Positions 17,375-25,750 of a stretch of DNA of 64,000 nt are shown piece after piece. Numbering within the stretch: the stretch's first letter is position 1; each line of letters begins with the position of its first letter. Made by a program: the position numbers and the translations under genes. This DNA is from a bacterium (lineage in GTDB: Bacteria; Campylobacterota; Campylobacteria; Campylobacterales; Sulfurimonadaceae). The stretch spans positions 62,001 to 126,000 of the forward strand of contig JAHJJX010000019.1 in the NCBI GenBank assembly GCA_018822665.1, in the 5' to 3' direction. The notes under the pieces are model-generated. The model was not told the DNA's origin, ran no database searches, and saw only the letters and a list, made by a program, of their open reading frames with translations.

Positions 17375-17957
17375 GCTGCTTATTCCAATTTTCTATTATT
17401 TCAGGATTTTCATCCCCTAATACTTGCGTATACAAAATACAAGGATACCGCTTGCACATAAATTTATGTATCTGCTCCTCCCCAATGGTATCATAATGAA
17501 TTTTAAACATTTTTAAAAGTCTCAAAAAGCTTCCCTCTAGTGAGCCGTAAGAGTATTTTATACCTAATTCCATCATTTTTGTATATAGCGGTTCTTTAAG
17601 ATGATGGATGATTTTTTTTGTTGTTTTGAGGTCTCTATATTTTGTATCAATAAATATTCTTGACATCTCCCCAAGTTTATCCCTTTCAAAGACATCTTTG
17701 TCAAATACTAAACTTTCTTCAGTCGGATAACCAAGCGGTGAGTTGTGTATGAGCCTTACGGTTGCGCATATTTCTCCATCTTCATCTAATACTGCAAATT
17801 GAACCGCATACTCATCATAAATATCAATTTCTTGTTCATTTTGAAGATTATTTGCTTGTATATATTCTTGATACTCATTGAAAACAATTTTATATCTAAA
17901 CGCAAATACTTTTTTCAGTAACTCACTGTCTTTAACTTCTAAAAATCTAAAATCCAT
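17364..17957 (-). CDS. LuxI/FeeM-like N-acyltransferase (autoinducer-synthase-like GNAT fold)
   Basis: The protein is 197 residues from ATG 17957, chosen because a perfect AGGAGG precedes it by 5 bases; the open frame extends 12 codons upstream without support. The pattern matches acyl-homoserine-lactone synthases and N-acyl amino acid synthases: Arg21 in FRYKIVF, Asp45 and Asp48 in EIDIYDEYA, Arg68 in ATVRLI, and Glu97 and Arg100 in GEMSRIFID. These correspond to conserved LuxI residues; the conserved LuxI Trp is replaced (NEYQEY). Such enzymes join an acyl chain to an amine-bearing substrate. The product here is unknown. It is first gene of an operon with a TonB receptor, and no LuxR gene is nearby. 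A generic GNAT role cannot be excluded. Confidence 0.75.
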   Translation of the reverse strand: MDFRFLEVKDSELLKKVFAFRYKIVFNEYQEYIQANNLQNEQEIDIYDEYAVQFAVLDEDGEICATVRLIHNSPLGYPTEESLVFDKDVFERDKLGEMSRIFIDTKYRDLKTTKKIIHHLKEPLYTKMMELGIKYSYGSLEGSFLRLLKMFKIHYDTIGEEQIHKFMCKRYPCILYTQVLGDENPEIIENWNKQHVQ

Positions 17958-18013
17958 ATTGCCTCCTTTTTTAAATATGCAAATAATATACATTCATGTT
18001 TATTATCAAAATT

Positions 18014-18019
18014 ATTATA
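18014..18019 (-). promoter_or_regulatory. Probable -10 box of the acyltransferase-receptor operon
   Basis: TATAAT on the minus strand about 57 bases before the chosen ATG, in context GTAGTATAATAA. The repeated TATCACAAT elements lie immediately upstream. Confidence 0.5.
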
Positions 18020-18041
18020 CTACATAAATTAGCTAAAATGG

Positions 18042-18094
18042 GTGATATTGTGATATTTTTTATTGAAAAAAAGCTTCTAGTATCACAATTGTGA
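18042..18094. promoter_or_regulatory. Operator-like cluster of TATCACAAT half-sites upstream of the acyltransferase operon
   Basis: GTGATATTGTGATATT (18042-18057) contains tandem half-sites. TCACAATTGTGA (18083-18094) is a perfect 12-base palindrome. Both share the half-site TATCACAAT. The first overlaps where the -35 would lie relative to the TATAAT at 18014-18019, and the second lies about 40 bases further upstream. This is the arrangement of a regulator binding site; the regulator is unknown. Confidence 0.4.
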
Positions 18095-18162
18095 ATATTC
18101 TTTGATTTGTGTAAGACAGAGAACAGCGTGGTATAGGCAAAAAGAAAAAAGTTTTAAGTAGT

Positions 18163-18195
18163 ACAACTAAAAAGAACAGCATACTTTTTAGTTGT
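18163..18195 (-). terminator. Terminator of pepA
   Basis: ACAACTAAAAAG (18163-18174) pairs perfectly with CTTTTTAGTTGT (18184-18195) around a 9-base loop. It stands 12 bases past the pepA stop on the minus strand, followed there by a T-rich stretch. Confidence 0.75.
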
Positions 18196-18206
18196 AAATA
18201 ATTATA

Positions 18207-19619
18207 TTATATGTTTTTAAGATATTCGCTCATTAGACGCACTCCGGCACCTGTTGCACCGTAAACATTGCAATCCCATGGAGTTTCAGTGTAAGCAGAA
18301 CCGGCTATATCAAAATGCAGCCATTTATTTTTCATATCATCATTGATAAATTTATCTAAAAATAACCCTGCTGTTATAGCTCCGCCATAAGGCTTAGATG
18401 AAACATTAGAGATATCTGCTATTTCACTTTTTAGAAGTTTTTTCAAATGTTTGTTAAATGGAAGGGATCCCGTAAGTTCTCCCGAATTACTTCCGGCTTT
18501 AGAGATATCATGCTTAAGCGTATGTGAATGTCCCATGATTCCGGTAGTATATTGACCAAGAGCAACCATGCACGCACCTGTGAGAGTGGCAAAATCAAAT
18601 ATATAATCTGCCTTGACTTTGTCTTGAGCATAACTTAAAACGTCTGCTAAAACCAAGCGACCTTCCGCATCTGTATTTCTAACTTCTATAGTCGTTTTGT
18701 TTCGTGAAACCAAAACATCATCAGGTTTGTATGCGTTTGCGCCTATCATATTTTCAACCGCGCCGATAAAGGCATGAATTTCAACGTCAAGTTTTAATTC
18801 ACTTGCAGCTTTTATCATCCCTAAAACCGCACATGCTCCTGCCTTGTCCATCTTCATTGTTACCATTGAAGCTGCAGGTTTTAAGCTAAGTCCGCCACTA
18901 TCGTAGGTTAAACCTTTTCCAACAAGTGAAACTATTTTTTTAGAATTGGCCGGTTTATACGTTAGGTGGATTAATGCGCTGCCGTGGATAGAAGCACGAC
19001 CAACAGCGAGCATTGCATGCATATTTTCTTTTTCTAAATCAGTTTCTTGAAGTATCTCACATCCAAGTTGATTGTCTTTTGCTAATTTTTGTGCTAAAGC
19101 CGCTAGTGTTTGAGGGTGCAAGTCCTGTGGAATAGTGTTGACAATATCACGGGTAAAACATGTGGCATTTGCTATTGTCAGTGCTTCATTAAAAATCATT
19201 TCAAATTTTGCAAAGTCAGGTGAATCGCAGGCCAAAGAAATCTCTTTTAAAGTTATTTCTTTGGGCTTTGATTTATACTCCGTATATTCATATCCGCCTA
19301 AAACGATGCCATCCACTAAAGCCGACAAAGTTTTTTTAGAGAAAACATTAATTTTTACGCTTTCATAATTTGATTCTTTAAGTGCTTTAATCATACAAGA
19401 ACTTGCACTTCTTAAATCATCACTTTTTTTGCTCTCAATCCCACAAAAGAGCATTCCTTTTTCATGTAAAAAACATGTGGTATCCTGCTCCGCTTTGAAA
19501 CCGGCTTTGTTTAAAATTCTAACTTCCACATGCTGTAAAAGCTCGTCTGCAGTTAAAAACTCTACCAAAACATCTGTTTTAATATCCGTAATATTTTTGT
19601 TTAATAGTTCAATCTTCAT
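18207..19619 (-). CDS. pepA: Leucyl aminopeptidase (M17 family)
   Basis: PepA is a two-metal cytoplasmic aminopeptidase that releases N-terminal residues from peptides; in some bacteria it also binds DNA. The 470-residue protein has the family's small N-terminal domain and a C-terminal catalytic domain with VGKGLTYDSGGLSLKP, containing metal-binding Lys and Asp, MKMDKAGA, and the signature NTDAEGRLVLADVL. Length is normal. It is probably monocistronic, with a terminator downstream and a 70-base gap to the small upstream gene. Confidence 0.95.
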   Translation of the reverse strand: MKIELLNKNITDIKTDVLVEFLTADELLQHVEVRILNKAGFKAEQDTTCFLHEKGMLFCGIESKKSDDLRSASSCMIKALKESNYESVKINVFSKKTLSALVDGIVLGGYEYTEYKSKPKEITLKEISLACDSPDFAKFEMIFNEALTIANATCFTRDIVNTIPQDLHPQTLAALAQKLAKDNQLGCEILQETDLEKENMHAMLAVGRASIHGSALIHLTYKPANSKKIVSLVGKGLTYDSGGLSLKPAASMVTMKMDKAGACAVLGMIKAASELKLDVEIHAFIGAVENMIGANAYKPDDVLVSRNKTTIEVRNTDAEGRLVLADVLSYAQDKVKADYIFDFATLTGACMVALGQYTTGIMGHSHTLKHDISKAGSNSGELTGSLPFNKHLKKLLKSEIADISNVSSKPYGGAITAGLFLDKFINDDMKNKWLHFDIAGSAYTETPWDCNVYGATGAGVRLMSEYLKNI

Positions 19620-19689
19620 AGTATTCCATTGTTTTAAAATTATAGATTGCGATAATAGCTGAAAATATATAAAATTAGGTTAACATTTT

Positions 19690-19911
19690 TTAATAATTTT
19701 TATACCGACCGCTTTGAACATCTTTTTTTATTTCATCTAGTTTTTCTTGTAGAATATTTATTAATATTTCAGCCGCATTTTGGTCATCGGCTTCTGGAAC
19801 ATTCCAGTCGGTAATTTTTAAATTTGATTTAAAAAGAGATTCCAAATCACCTCTTACTTCATTACGTCTGTTGTCTAAATCTTTTTGAGTGGCGCTGGTT
19901 GTGGTGTTCAT
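19690..19911 (-). CDS. Small hypothetical protein
   Basis: I do not recognise this 73-residue acidic, helical, soluble protein. It starts at ATG 19911 behind a clear AAAAGGA ribosome binding site and has no signal peptide. Codon use looks like that of its neighbours. It is co-directional with pepA, 70 bases away. A helix with regular heptad-like spacing (AAEILINILQEKLDEIKKDV) may mediate self-association. Confidence 0.6.
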   Translation of the reverse strand: MNTTTSATQKDLDNRRNEVRGDLESLFKSNLKITDWNVPEADDQNAAEILINILQEKLDEIKKDVQSGRYKNY

Positions 19912-20205
19912 GATTTTTTCCTTTTGAAAGATTTAAATTATTGTACCCAAAAAAAATGGCATGTGGAAATCCAAGTGCTGAGATGATTATCTGCAATCAC
20001 TATTCAAAAAAATACTCATTATGATTAGTTTATATAATGTATCTACTAATTTTTTTAAGTTCCATATTAGAATATGAAAAAATTATATTTAATATGGTAC
20101 TATAATCACTGTATATTATTTATACATGCTGATAATTCTGTTAGCGCTATGTATAGATATAATAATGACGGCGAAGATGCTAAAAAATTAATATGGTGGT
20201 GATGT
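19912..20205. other. Divergent intergenic region between the small protein and the ATP-grasp island
   Basis: This 294-base AT-rich gap holds one GGCATGTGGA motif (19958-19967) and several TATA-like stretches (for example TATAAT near 20156-20161) that may be the promoter of the ATP-grasp operon. I see no convincing small gene or structured RNA. Confidence 0.5.
19958..19967 (+). repeat. GGCATGTGGA motif copy, intergenic
   Basis: Exact 10-mer outside any gene, in context ATGGCATGTGGAAAT, with no inverted partner nearby. It shows that the motif is not simply a codon-usage effect. Confidence 0.75.
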
Positions 20206-21567
20206 ATGTTAGACAAATCTAATGATATACAAAGTAAATTTTGGGAAATATTTTCAAAGCAAGATAGAAAAAAAGTAGAAGAATTTAAAACATATATGGA
20301 TAAATTCGCTATTAATTTTAATCTTTATCAAGATGGGAATTTCATAGAGCAGTCGTTGCCTTTTGATATTATTCCGCGAATAATATCAAAGCAAGAATTT
20401 TCGAAAATGGAAAAAGGGTTAATACAAAGGATTATCGCTTTAAATTTATTTTTAGAGGATTTATACACAGATGCTAAAATAGTAAAAGCCGGAATCGTTC
20501 CTGAAGAGTTTGTTCTTGAAGCAAAAGGGTATTTGAAGGAATTTGCCGGTTTTTCTCCATCGAAAAAAATTAGAACGCACATAAACGGAATAGACCTTGT
20601 TAAAGATACAAAAAATGATGAGTGGGTCATTTTAGAAGACAACTTAAGGGTTCCAAGCGGGGCTAGTTATCCGCTTTCCATAAGAGATACATACAGAAAA
20701 ATTTATCCTGATTTTTTTGAACAGTTAAAAATAGAGCCTATTAAACAATATCCTAGCTATATTGCTGATTCTATGAATTATGTAAATTGCGGTGGAATAA
20801 ATGTTGTATTAACACCGGGAAGATTTAATTCGGCATATTACGAGCATAGTTATCTTGCTGAAAAAATCGGAGCGCAACTTGTGAGAGCAAATGAACTCTG
20901 TGTTATTGACAAAAAATTATATTTTAAAAATTATAATGGTAAGAAAATCAGAGTAGGGTCTGTTTACAGACGACTGGATGATGACTTTTTAGACCCTACC
21001 TTTTTTAATCCAGAGAGCTTAATAGGTGTTCCTGGAATTATTGATGCGTATTTAAGCGGCAATGTTGCCATAATGAACGCTATCGGCAACGGTGTGGCCG
21101 ACGATAAAGGTATATACTACTTTGTACCAAAAATGATAAAATATTATTTAAATGAAGAGCCGATTCTGCAAAATGCTCCAACATATCTTCCATACTTTAA
21201 AGAAGATATGGAATATATTTTTAATAATATACACAAACTTGTTATTAAAGATGTTGCGGAAGCCGGCGGATACGGAGTTAGTTTTGGTCACTCTATGTCA
21301 AAAGTTCAACTTGAAGATATGAAAACAATCATAAAAGCCAACCCTAGAAGATTCATAGCACAAGAGCTCATAGAATTTTATGATGAAAAGTGTTATTTAA
21401 ATAACGAGCTTAAGCAAAGAAAAGCAGATTTTAGAGCGTATGTCGTTATGGGTGAAGATGTAAAAGTTTGGCAATGTGGATTAACAAGGTACGCACTTGA
21501 GGCCGGAAACTATTTAGTGAACTCCTCGCAGGGTGGCGGATTTAAAGATACTTGGGTAATGGAGTAA
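20206..21567 (+). CDS. Circularly permuted ATP-grasp protein (DUF404/DUF407 type)
   Basis: This 453-residue stand-alone protein is of the circularly permuted ATP-grasp type-2 family, predicted in comparative-genomics work on amidoligases to form peptide-like bonds. Motifs visible in order: KAGIVPEEFVLEAKGYL near residue 96-112, ILEDNLRVPSGASYPL near 142-157, LTPGRFNSAYYEHSYLAE near 200-220, VYRRLDDDFLDPTFF, AIGNGVADDKGIY and the C-terminal RRFIAQELIEF. A GGTGGTG ribosome binding site precedes the ATG. The alpha-E gene follows after 4 bases. It is paralogous to the N-terminal half of the 23255-25750 gene. No substrate is known. Confidence 0.87.
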   Translation: MLDKSNDIQSKFWEIFSKQDRKKVEEFKTYMDKFAINFNLYQDGNFIEQSLPFDIIPRIISKQEFSKMEKGLIQRIIALNLFLEDLYTDAKIVKAGIVPEEFVLEAKGYLKEFAGFSPSKKIRTHINGIDLVKDTKNDEWVILEDNLRVPSGASYPLSIRDTYRKIYPDFFEQLKIEPIKQYPSYIADSMNYVNCGGINVVLTPGRFNSAYYEHSYLAEKIGAQLVRANELCVIDKKLYFKNYNGKKIRVGSVYRRLDDDFLDPTFFNPESLIGVPGIIDAYLSGNVAIMNAIGNGVADDKGIYYFVPKMIKYYLNEEPILQNAPTYLPYFKEDMEYIFNNIHKLVIKDVAEAGGYGVSFGHSMSKVQLEDMKTIIKANPRRFIAQELIEFYDEKCYLNNELKQRKADFRAYVVMGEDVKVWQCGLTRYALEAGNYLVNSSQGGGFKDTWVME

Positions 21568-21571
21568 GAAA

Positions 21572-22231
21572 ATGGAAGAATTATTAACTGCAAATTCAGC
21601 TACAAGTTTATATTGGCTTGGCAGATATTTAGAAAGAGTTGAAGCAACACTGATGGAAGTGAGTATTGCCTATGACAACATCATAGATGTAGATGCAAAT
21701 GCGGGAGTGAATCTGTATAAAAATTTCGATATCGACCTGAAATATTCAGGTGCATTGAATTTTTTAAATGAAGCATTGCTAGGGGAACACAATTCAAATT
21801 TAAAAAATATTGTTGTGCAAACAAGAGAGAATGCAATTATATCCCGAACTCAACTTGGGGAAGATTCATTTGGCGAAATTATCGAACTGCATAAATTATT
21901 CAAAAATGTTTCTTATGCTACTTCATCCATAGACTATAAATTTATTGATATTGCTTTATCTTTGATAAGTGAAATTTGGGGAAGTCTTGAAAAAAGACAA
22001 CAAAGAAAACAAAGTAATTATTTTATAATCTTAGGCAAGCTTGTTGAAGAAGTTGATTTTCATCTACGATTGAATAAAGACAAGCAGTCTGCTTTAATTA
22101 TAATGGATGAAATTGACACAATTGTTGAAATTTTAGCCAATGGAGCGGAGACTAAAGAGTACAAAGATATTGATAAATTTGAGATACTGGACTCTGTAAA
22201 TAAAAAAATCGACCTTATAATAATAGATTAG
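21572..22231 (+). CDS. Alpha-E domain protein (DUF403), short form
   Basis: The 219-residue helical protein opens with the alpha-E signature NSATSLYWLGRYLERVEATLMEV, partner of ATP-grasp amidoligases. Typical stand-alone members are about 310 residues as I recall, so this one lacks roughly the last third or has shorter inter-helix loops. There is no sign of frameshift: the frame ends cleanly, followed by a strong terminator. It is translationally coupled to the ATP-grasp gene. Its role is unknown, presumed to be partner or substrate carrier of the ATP-grasp enzyme. Confidence 0.82.
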   Translation: MEELLTANSATSLYWLGRYLERVEATLMEVSIAYDNIIDVDANAGVNLYKNFDIDLKYSGALNFLNEALLGEHNSNLKNIVVQTRENAIISRTQLGEDSFGEIIELHKLFKNVSYATSSIDYKFIDIALSLISEIWGSLEKRQQRKQSNYFIILGKLVEEVDFHLRLNKDKQSALIIMDEIDTIVEILANGAETKEYKDIDKFEILDSVNKKIDLIIID

Positions 22232-22234
22232 CAG

Positions 22235-22264
22235 AAAATATCCGGCTTGAGCCGGATATTTTTT
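22235..22264. terminator. Strong bidirectional terminator between the two halves of the ATP-grasp island
   Basis: AAAATATCCGGC (22235-22246) pairs with GCCGGATATTTT (22251-22262) around TTGA, with T-runs on both strands. It lies between the stop codons of the alpha-E gene (plus) and the transglutaminase gene (minus). Confidence 0.88.
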
Positions 22265-22301
22265 AACCAGAAGAGTTCTTTCTTCCCTGTTGTTATATTT
22301 T

Positions 22302-23252
22302 TTATTGCTGTTGTGATTGAGTTTGTATTTCTTTATTACTTTTTAATTCTGCTAAGTCTTGTTTATCGGATTTTCTTACATCTACCATAACTGAAAGTTG
22401 ACTATTCCCGCTACTAAATACAACTCCCTTGAGAGGTGAAATATCATTGTAGTCTCTTCCTGAGCCTAAAAGTATATGCTGTTCTTTTGGAATAATATTG
22501 TTTGTAGGGTCAAACTCTGCCCATCCTGAATTTGGTATATATACGGCGAACCACGCATGAGAAGCATCAGCACCAAATAATTTTTTTTCACCCTTGGCAG
22601 GCAATGTTTCTATGTAGCCACTCATATATTTTGCAGGTAATCCTATTGACCTGAGCGCAGAGATAGCAAATTGTGCGAAATCCTGACAGACACCTTTTTT
22701 TGCTTCAAAAATATTTTCAACAGGGGTTGTAATATCACTAAATCCAGATAAAAATTCAAAGTCATTAAAAATACGCCCCATAAATTCATAGGTTGCTTCA
22801 AACAAATCTCTATCTTTATGAAATGATTCCAGTACATATTGTTTTATACTGAGAGAATGCGTCGGAATAAGTTCTGATTCAAAAAGAAACTGTTTTGCAT
22901 CCAAATCATTTACATTAAATTTACTCAACCTTTCTAGTGCTTTGCCATACGTGATACTTTGAGATTTCAAATTATGTATATGTTCTTCAATAAGATGTGG
23001 AAAAATTTCTACTATCGACTTGCCTGTAACTGCTAAAAATTGATGCGGCTCCCTGATGAGTAAATGATTGTTTGTATTGCCGAATATATCTACAAATTCA
23101 TGCGACTCATATACTGCAGGTTGGATTTCCATAGAAAAATCCCGCAATATTTGATAGGGTGTATTCTTTGGTTTTAATCTTGCAATATTATGACTAAAAG
23201 TAACATTGCTTTGATAATTAAACTGTGTTTTATGGTAAATATTATAAATCAT
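22302..23252 (-). CDS. Transglutaminase-like cysteine protease-fold protein
   Basis: The 316-residue protein has the bacterial transglutaminase-like N-terminal beta region (MIYNIYHKTQFNYQSNVTFSHNIARLKP) and a core with the catalytic triad: Cys in KGVCQDFAQFAISALRSIGLPAKYMSGY, His in ADASHAWFAVYIP, Asp in WAEFDPTNN. Such proteins associate with alpha-E and ATP-grasp genes and may act as peptidases or amidases on the product of the ligase; this is a published prediction, not a demonstrated activity. The C-terminus has a Gln-rich tail. It is the last gene of the minus-strand trio, two bases after the ATP-grasp/alpha-E fusion gene. Confidence 0.88.
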   Translation of the reverse strand: MIYNIYHKTQFNYQSNVTFSHNIARLKPKNTPYQILRDFSMEIQPAVYESHEFVDIFGNTNNHLLIREPHQFLAVTGKSIVEIFPHLIEEHIHNLKSQSITYGKALERLSKFNVNDLDAKQFLFESELIPTHSLSIKQYVLESFHKDRDLFEATYEFMGRIFNDFEFLSGFSDITTPVENIFEAKKGVCQDFAQFAISALRSIGLPAKYMSGYIETLPAKGEKKLFGADASHAWFAVYIPNSGWAEFDPTNNIIPKEQHILLGSGRDYNDISPLKGVVFSSGNSQLSVMVDVRKSDKQDLAELKSNKEIQTQSQQQ

Positions 23253-23254
23253 TT

Positions 23255-25750
23255 CTACTCGTCATAGTGGGAAAAATAGGTATTAGAAAATTCATTTGAG
23301 CACTCCAGATATAGATCAGCTAAGTTTGATAAAACTTTATCAAGTTCGGTATAAATCCCTTCTTCTTCTTTAATTTGCAAATCATTTTGCAGGTTTATAG
23401 ATTTTAAAAGCGAGAGTGCCTCAACGATAGGTTCTTCGTAGGTTGTTAAATAGTTCTTTGCCTTAGGCAGCAATTTGAATTCTTTTAAAAGTTCATCAGT
23501 CATATACTTAAGAGATTTTGGAAACTGTGTATTGAGTATTAAAAAATCTACAACATTCTCTAAAGTTAAAGAGCTTTTATAATGCGCTCTATAGGCATTT
23601 AAACTCTCCATAGAATTTAGCATTCCTTCTAAAACATCATGTCCGATTGACTTGTCTAATTTTAAACATAAAATTGACCTAGCCTTTGAAATAAGAAGCA
23701 AAGAATCTTCGATTTTATAGCCTATATCATATAAAATAAGTCCTTGTTCTTTGAAAATACTTTCTTTTACAAGCTCTTTATAGGCCATCAAGTAGATGAG
23801 AAATTTATCAAGTTCACTAGAGATAACTAAAGTGGAATCACCTTTTCTATTAATAAATTCATTCCACTCTTTTTGCATTTTTTCAAATAGTTTCCATGAT
23901 TCAAAAGCAAGTAAATCTTTAAGATTTATATTTGCAACAGAGAGCATTGAGATAGTGAATGCCAAAGATCCTGATCTTGTCGTGTTTTTTATAATAGAAG
24001 CTATCTCTCTCATCGGAAATCTATCAAGAGTCTTTTGATTTTTTGTATCCATAAAACCTGGATATGTCATTGTCATGTGGGTTAATGCATTTTGTAGAAT
24101 CTCTTGAGACTCTTTTGAAGTAGCAACCTCATATCTATAAAAATTGGTTATTTTTTTGATAATATGTAAAATCAATCGAGTGGTAGTAATAGACCTTGCG
24201 ATATATCTTCCTAGCCAAAATAAATTTTCAGCTTTTGGAGTTGGTATTTTATCAATAGATGTTTCAATAAATTGGGTGTTTTTAAAAAAGTTTATCGGAT
24301 TATTGTTTTTTGGGTCCTCACCAAGAATCCATAAATCTTTACTTGTGCCACCTTTTTGCGAAGATACCAATAAAGAATCTTTAATTGAAGAAACTCTTAC
24401 AAGCCCACCATTCATAACAGTATATTCATCATCTTTTTTTAAACAAAATGCTCGAATAACAGCATTTCTTGGTTCAATTTTGTCGTTGAAATAGTAAGGT
24501 GCCGTAGAAAATTCTATCTCTTCCTGGGCTACGTATTTGTTAGGGCTTTGCAATAATAAAACTCTTAAATTATCAAGCTCTTCTTGAGAAAGTTTTCTTC
24601 CAAAATAAACTTGAATTTTTTCTGTTCTGTCAATTTTTTTGATAATTAATTTATTTAAATTTGCAAGTACATAATCAAGTTCTTTTTTTTGACCGCACCA
24701 CCATGTTGCAATTTGAGGAAGAATTAATTCCTCTTTTAAAAAATATTGGGATATTTTTTTCATAAAAGGGTTCAGTCCGATATTTTCCAAAATAGCGCTG
24801 CCGATAGGATTAATCATATTTAAGTTATTTTGTCGCATGGATTCAACTAAGCCGGCAACTCCAAGTTTTGAATCATTTTTAAGTTCCAAGGGGTCACAAA
24901 ATCTATCGTCCACCCTTCTGAGAAGAGTATTTATCTTTTTGAGTCCGCTTAAGCTTTTGAGCCAAATAGAACCATTTTTACTCAGCAGATCCTCCCCTTG
25001 AACCATATTAATTTCTAAAAAGGAGCTGAGATATGCATGCTCAAAATATGTTTCATTATGCGGTCCGGGTGTTAGCAGTGCTGCCGTTGAGATGTCACCA
25101 TCTGTTAATTGATTTAACACATCCTTAAACTCTTCAATAAAAGAAGATAATTTTTTTGTGACAATGTTTGGATATAGCTCTTGGGAGATAGAATTCATTG
25201 TAAGTCTGTTTTCTATCGCATAACCAAGACCTGAGGGTGCTTGCGTCCTGTCATTGACAACCCACATCTTTCCGTCAGGTCCTCTTGCAATATCTGTGGC
25301 ATAAAAATAGAGGTTAAAGTTTTTTTTATTTCCAAAATCAAATACTTCTGTCGCAAAACCTTTATGGCCAAAAATAACTTCTGCCGGTACAATATTTTCT
25401 TTAATTAACTTCTGCTCTGAATACAAATCTTTAAGAATCAGATTAAATAGTTTTGCTCTTTGCTGCAAACCTTTTTTAATACTTTCCCATTCTTCTCCGG
25501 CAATCACGAAGGGAATGGGATCCAAACTCCAAGAGCGGCTTATTTGCCCATCATGGTTATCATAAATATTGTAAGTTACACCATTGTCTTCAAGGTGCCA
25601 GTCAATATCTGCCTGCTTCTTTTTAAGAGCATCCAACCCTGAGTTTTCTATATCCTTTAAAACATCTTTCCAACAGTCTCTGACATCATTATTTCTGTCA
25701 AACACTTCATCAAATAATGATTCTGAAAAGTACCCATCAAAAATCTGCAT
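23255..25750 (-). CDS. Fusion of circularly permuted ATP-grasp and alpha-E domains
   Basis: An 831-residue fusion. Residues about 1-480 are a permuted ATP-grasp module (NIVPAEVIFGHKGFATEVFDFG, VVNDRTQAPSGLGYAIENR, LLTPGPHNETYFEHAYLSSFLEI, LRRVDDRFCDPLELKN, PIGSAILENIGL, KYVAQEEIEFS). Residues about 505-831 are an alpha-E module starting KAENLFWLGRYIARSITT. It therefore repeats in one protein the pair of separate plus-strand genes 20206-22231. Its start abuts the stop of the upstream transglutaminase-DUF2126 gene, indicating coupling. Biochemical function is unknown; ATP-dependent amide ligation is the family-based expectation. Confidence 0.88.
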   Translation of the reverse strand: MQIFDGYFSESLFDEVFDRNNDVRDCWKDVLKDIENSGLDALKKKQADIDWHLEDNGVTYNIYDNHDGQISRSWSLDPIPFVIAGEEWESIKKGLQQRAKLFNLILKDLYSEQKLIKENIVPAEVIFGHKGFATEVFDFGNKKNFNLYFYATDIARGPDGKMWVVNDRTQAPSGLGYAIENRLTMNSISQELYPNIVTKKLSSFIEEFKDVLNQLTDGDISTAALLTPGPHNETYFEHAYLSSFLEINMVQGEDLLSKNGSIWLKSLSGLKKINTLLRRVDDRFCDPLELKNDSKLGVAGLVESMRQNNLNMINPIGSAILENIGLNPFMKKISQYFLKEELILPQIATWWCGQKKELDYVLANLNKLIIKKIDRTEKIQVYFGRKLSQEELDNLRVLLLQSPNKYVAQEEIEFSTAPYYFNDKIEPRNAVIRAFCLKKDDEYTVMNGGLVRVSSIKDSLLVSSQKGGTSKDLWILGEDPKNNNPINFFKNTQFIETSIDKIPTPKAENLFWLGRYIARSITTTRLILHIIKKITNFYRYEVATSKESQEILQNALTHMTMTYPGFMDTKNQKTLDRFPMREIASIIKNTTRSGSLAFTISMLSVANINLKDLLAFESWKLFEKMQKEWNEFINRKGDSTLVISSELDKFLIYLMAYKELVKESIFKEQGLILYDIGYKIEDSLLLISKARSILCLKLDKSIGHDVLEGMLNSMESLNAYRAHYKSSLTLENVVDFLILNTQFPKSLKYMTDELLKEFKLLPKAKNYLTTYEEPIVEALSLLKSINLQNDLQIKEEEGIYTELDKVLSNLADLYLECSNEFSNTYFSHYDE

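Noticed and set aside
17958-17993. Twelve extra N-terminal codons for the LuxI-like gene
   Set aside because: They include the AGGAGG ribosome binding site of ATG 17957 and resemble no part of the family.
20126-20191. A 21-codon frame (MLIILLALCIDII...) just before the ATP-grasp gene
   Set aside because: Too short to judge, no convincing ribosome binding site, and the region more likely holds the promoter of the ATP-grasp operon.
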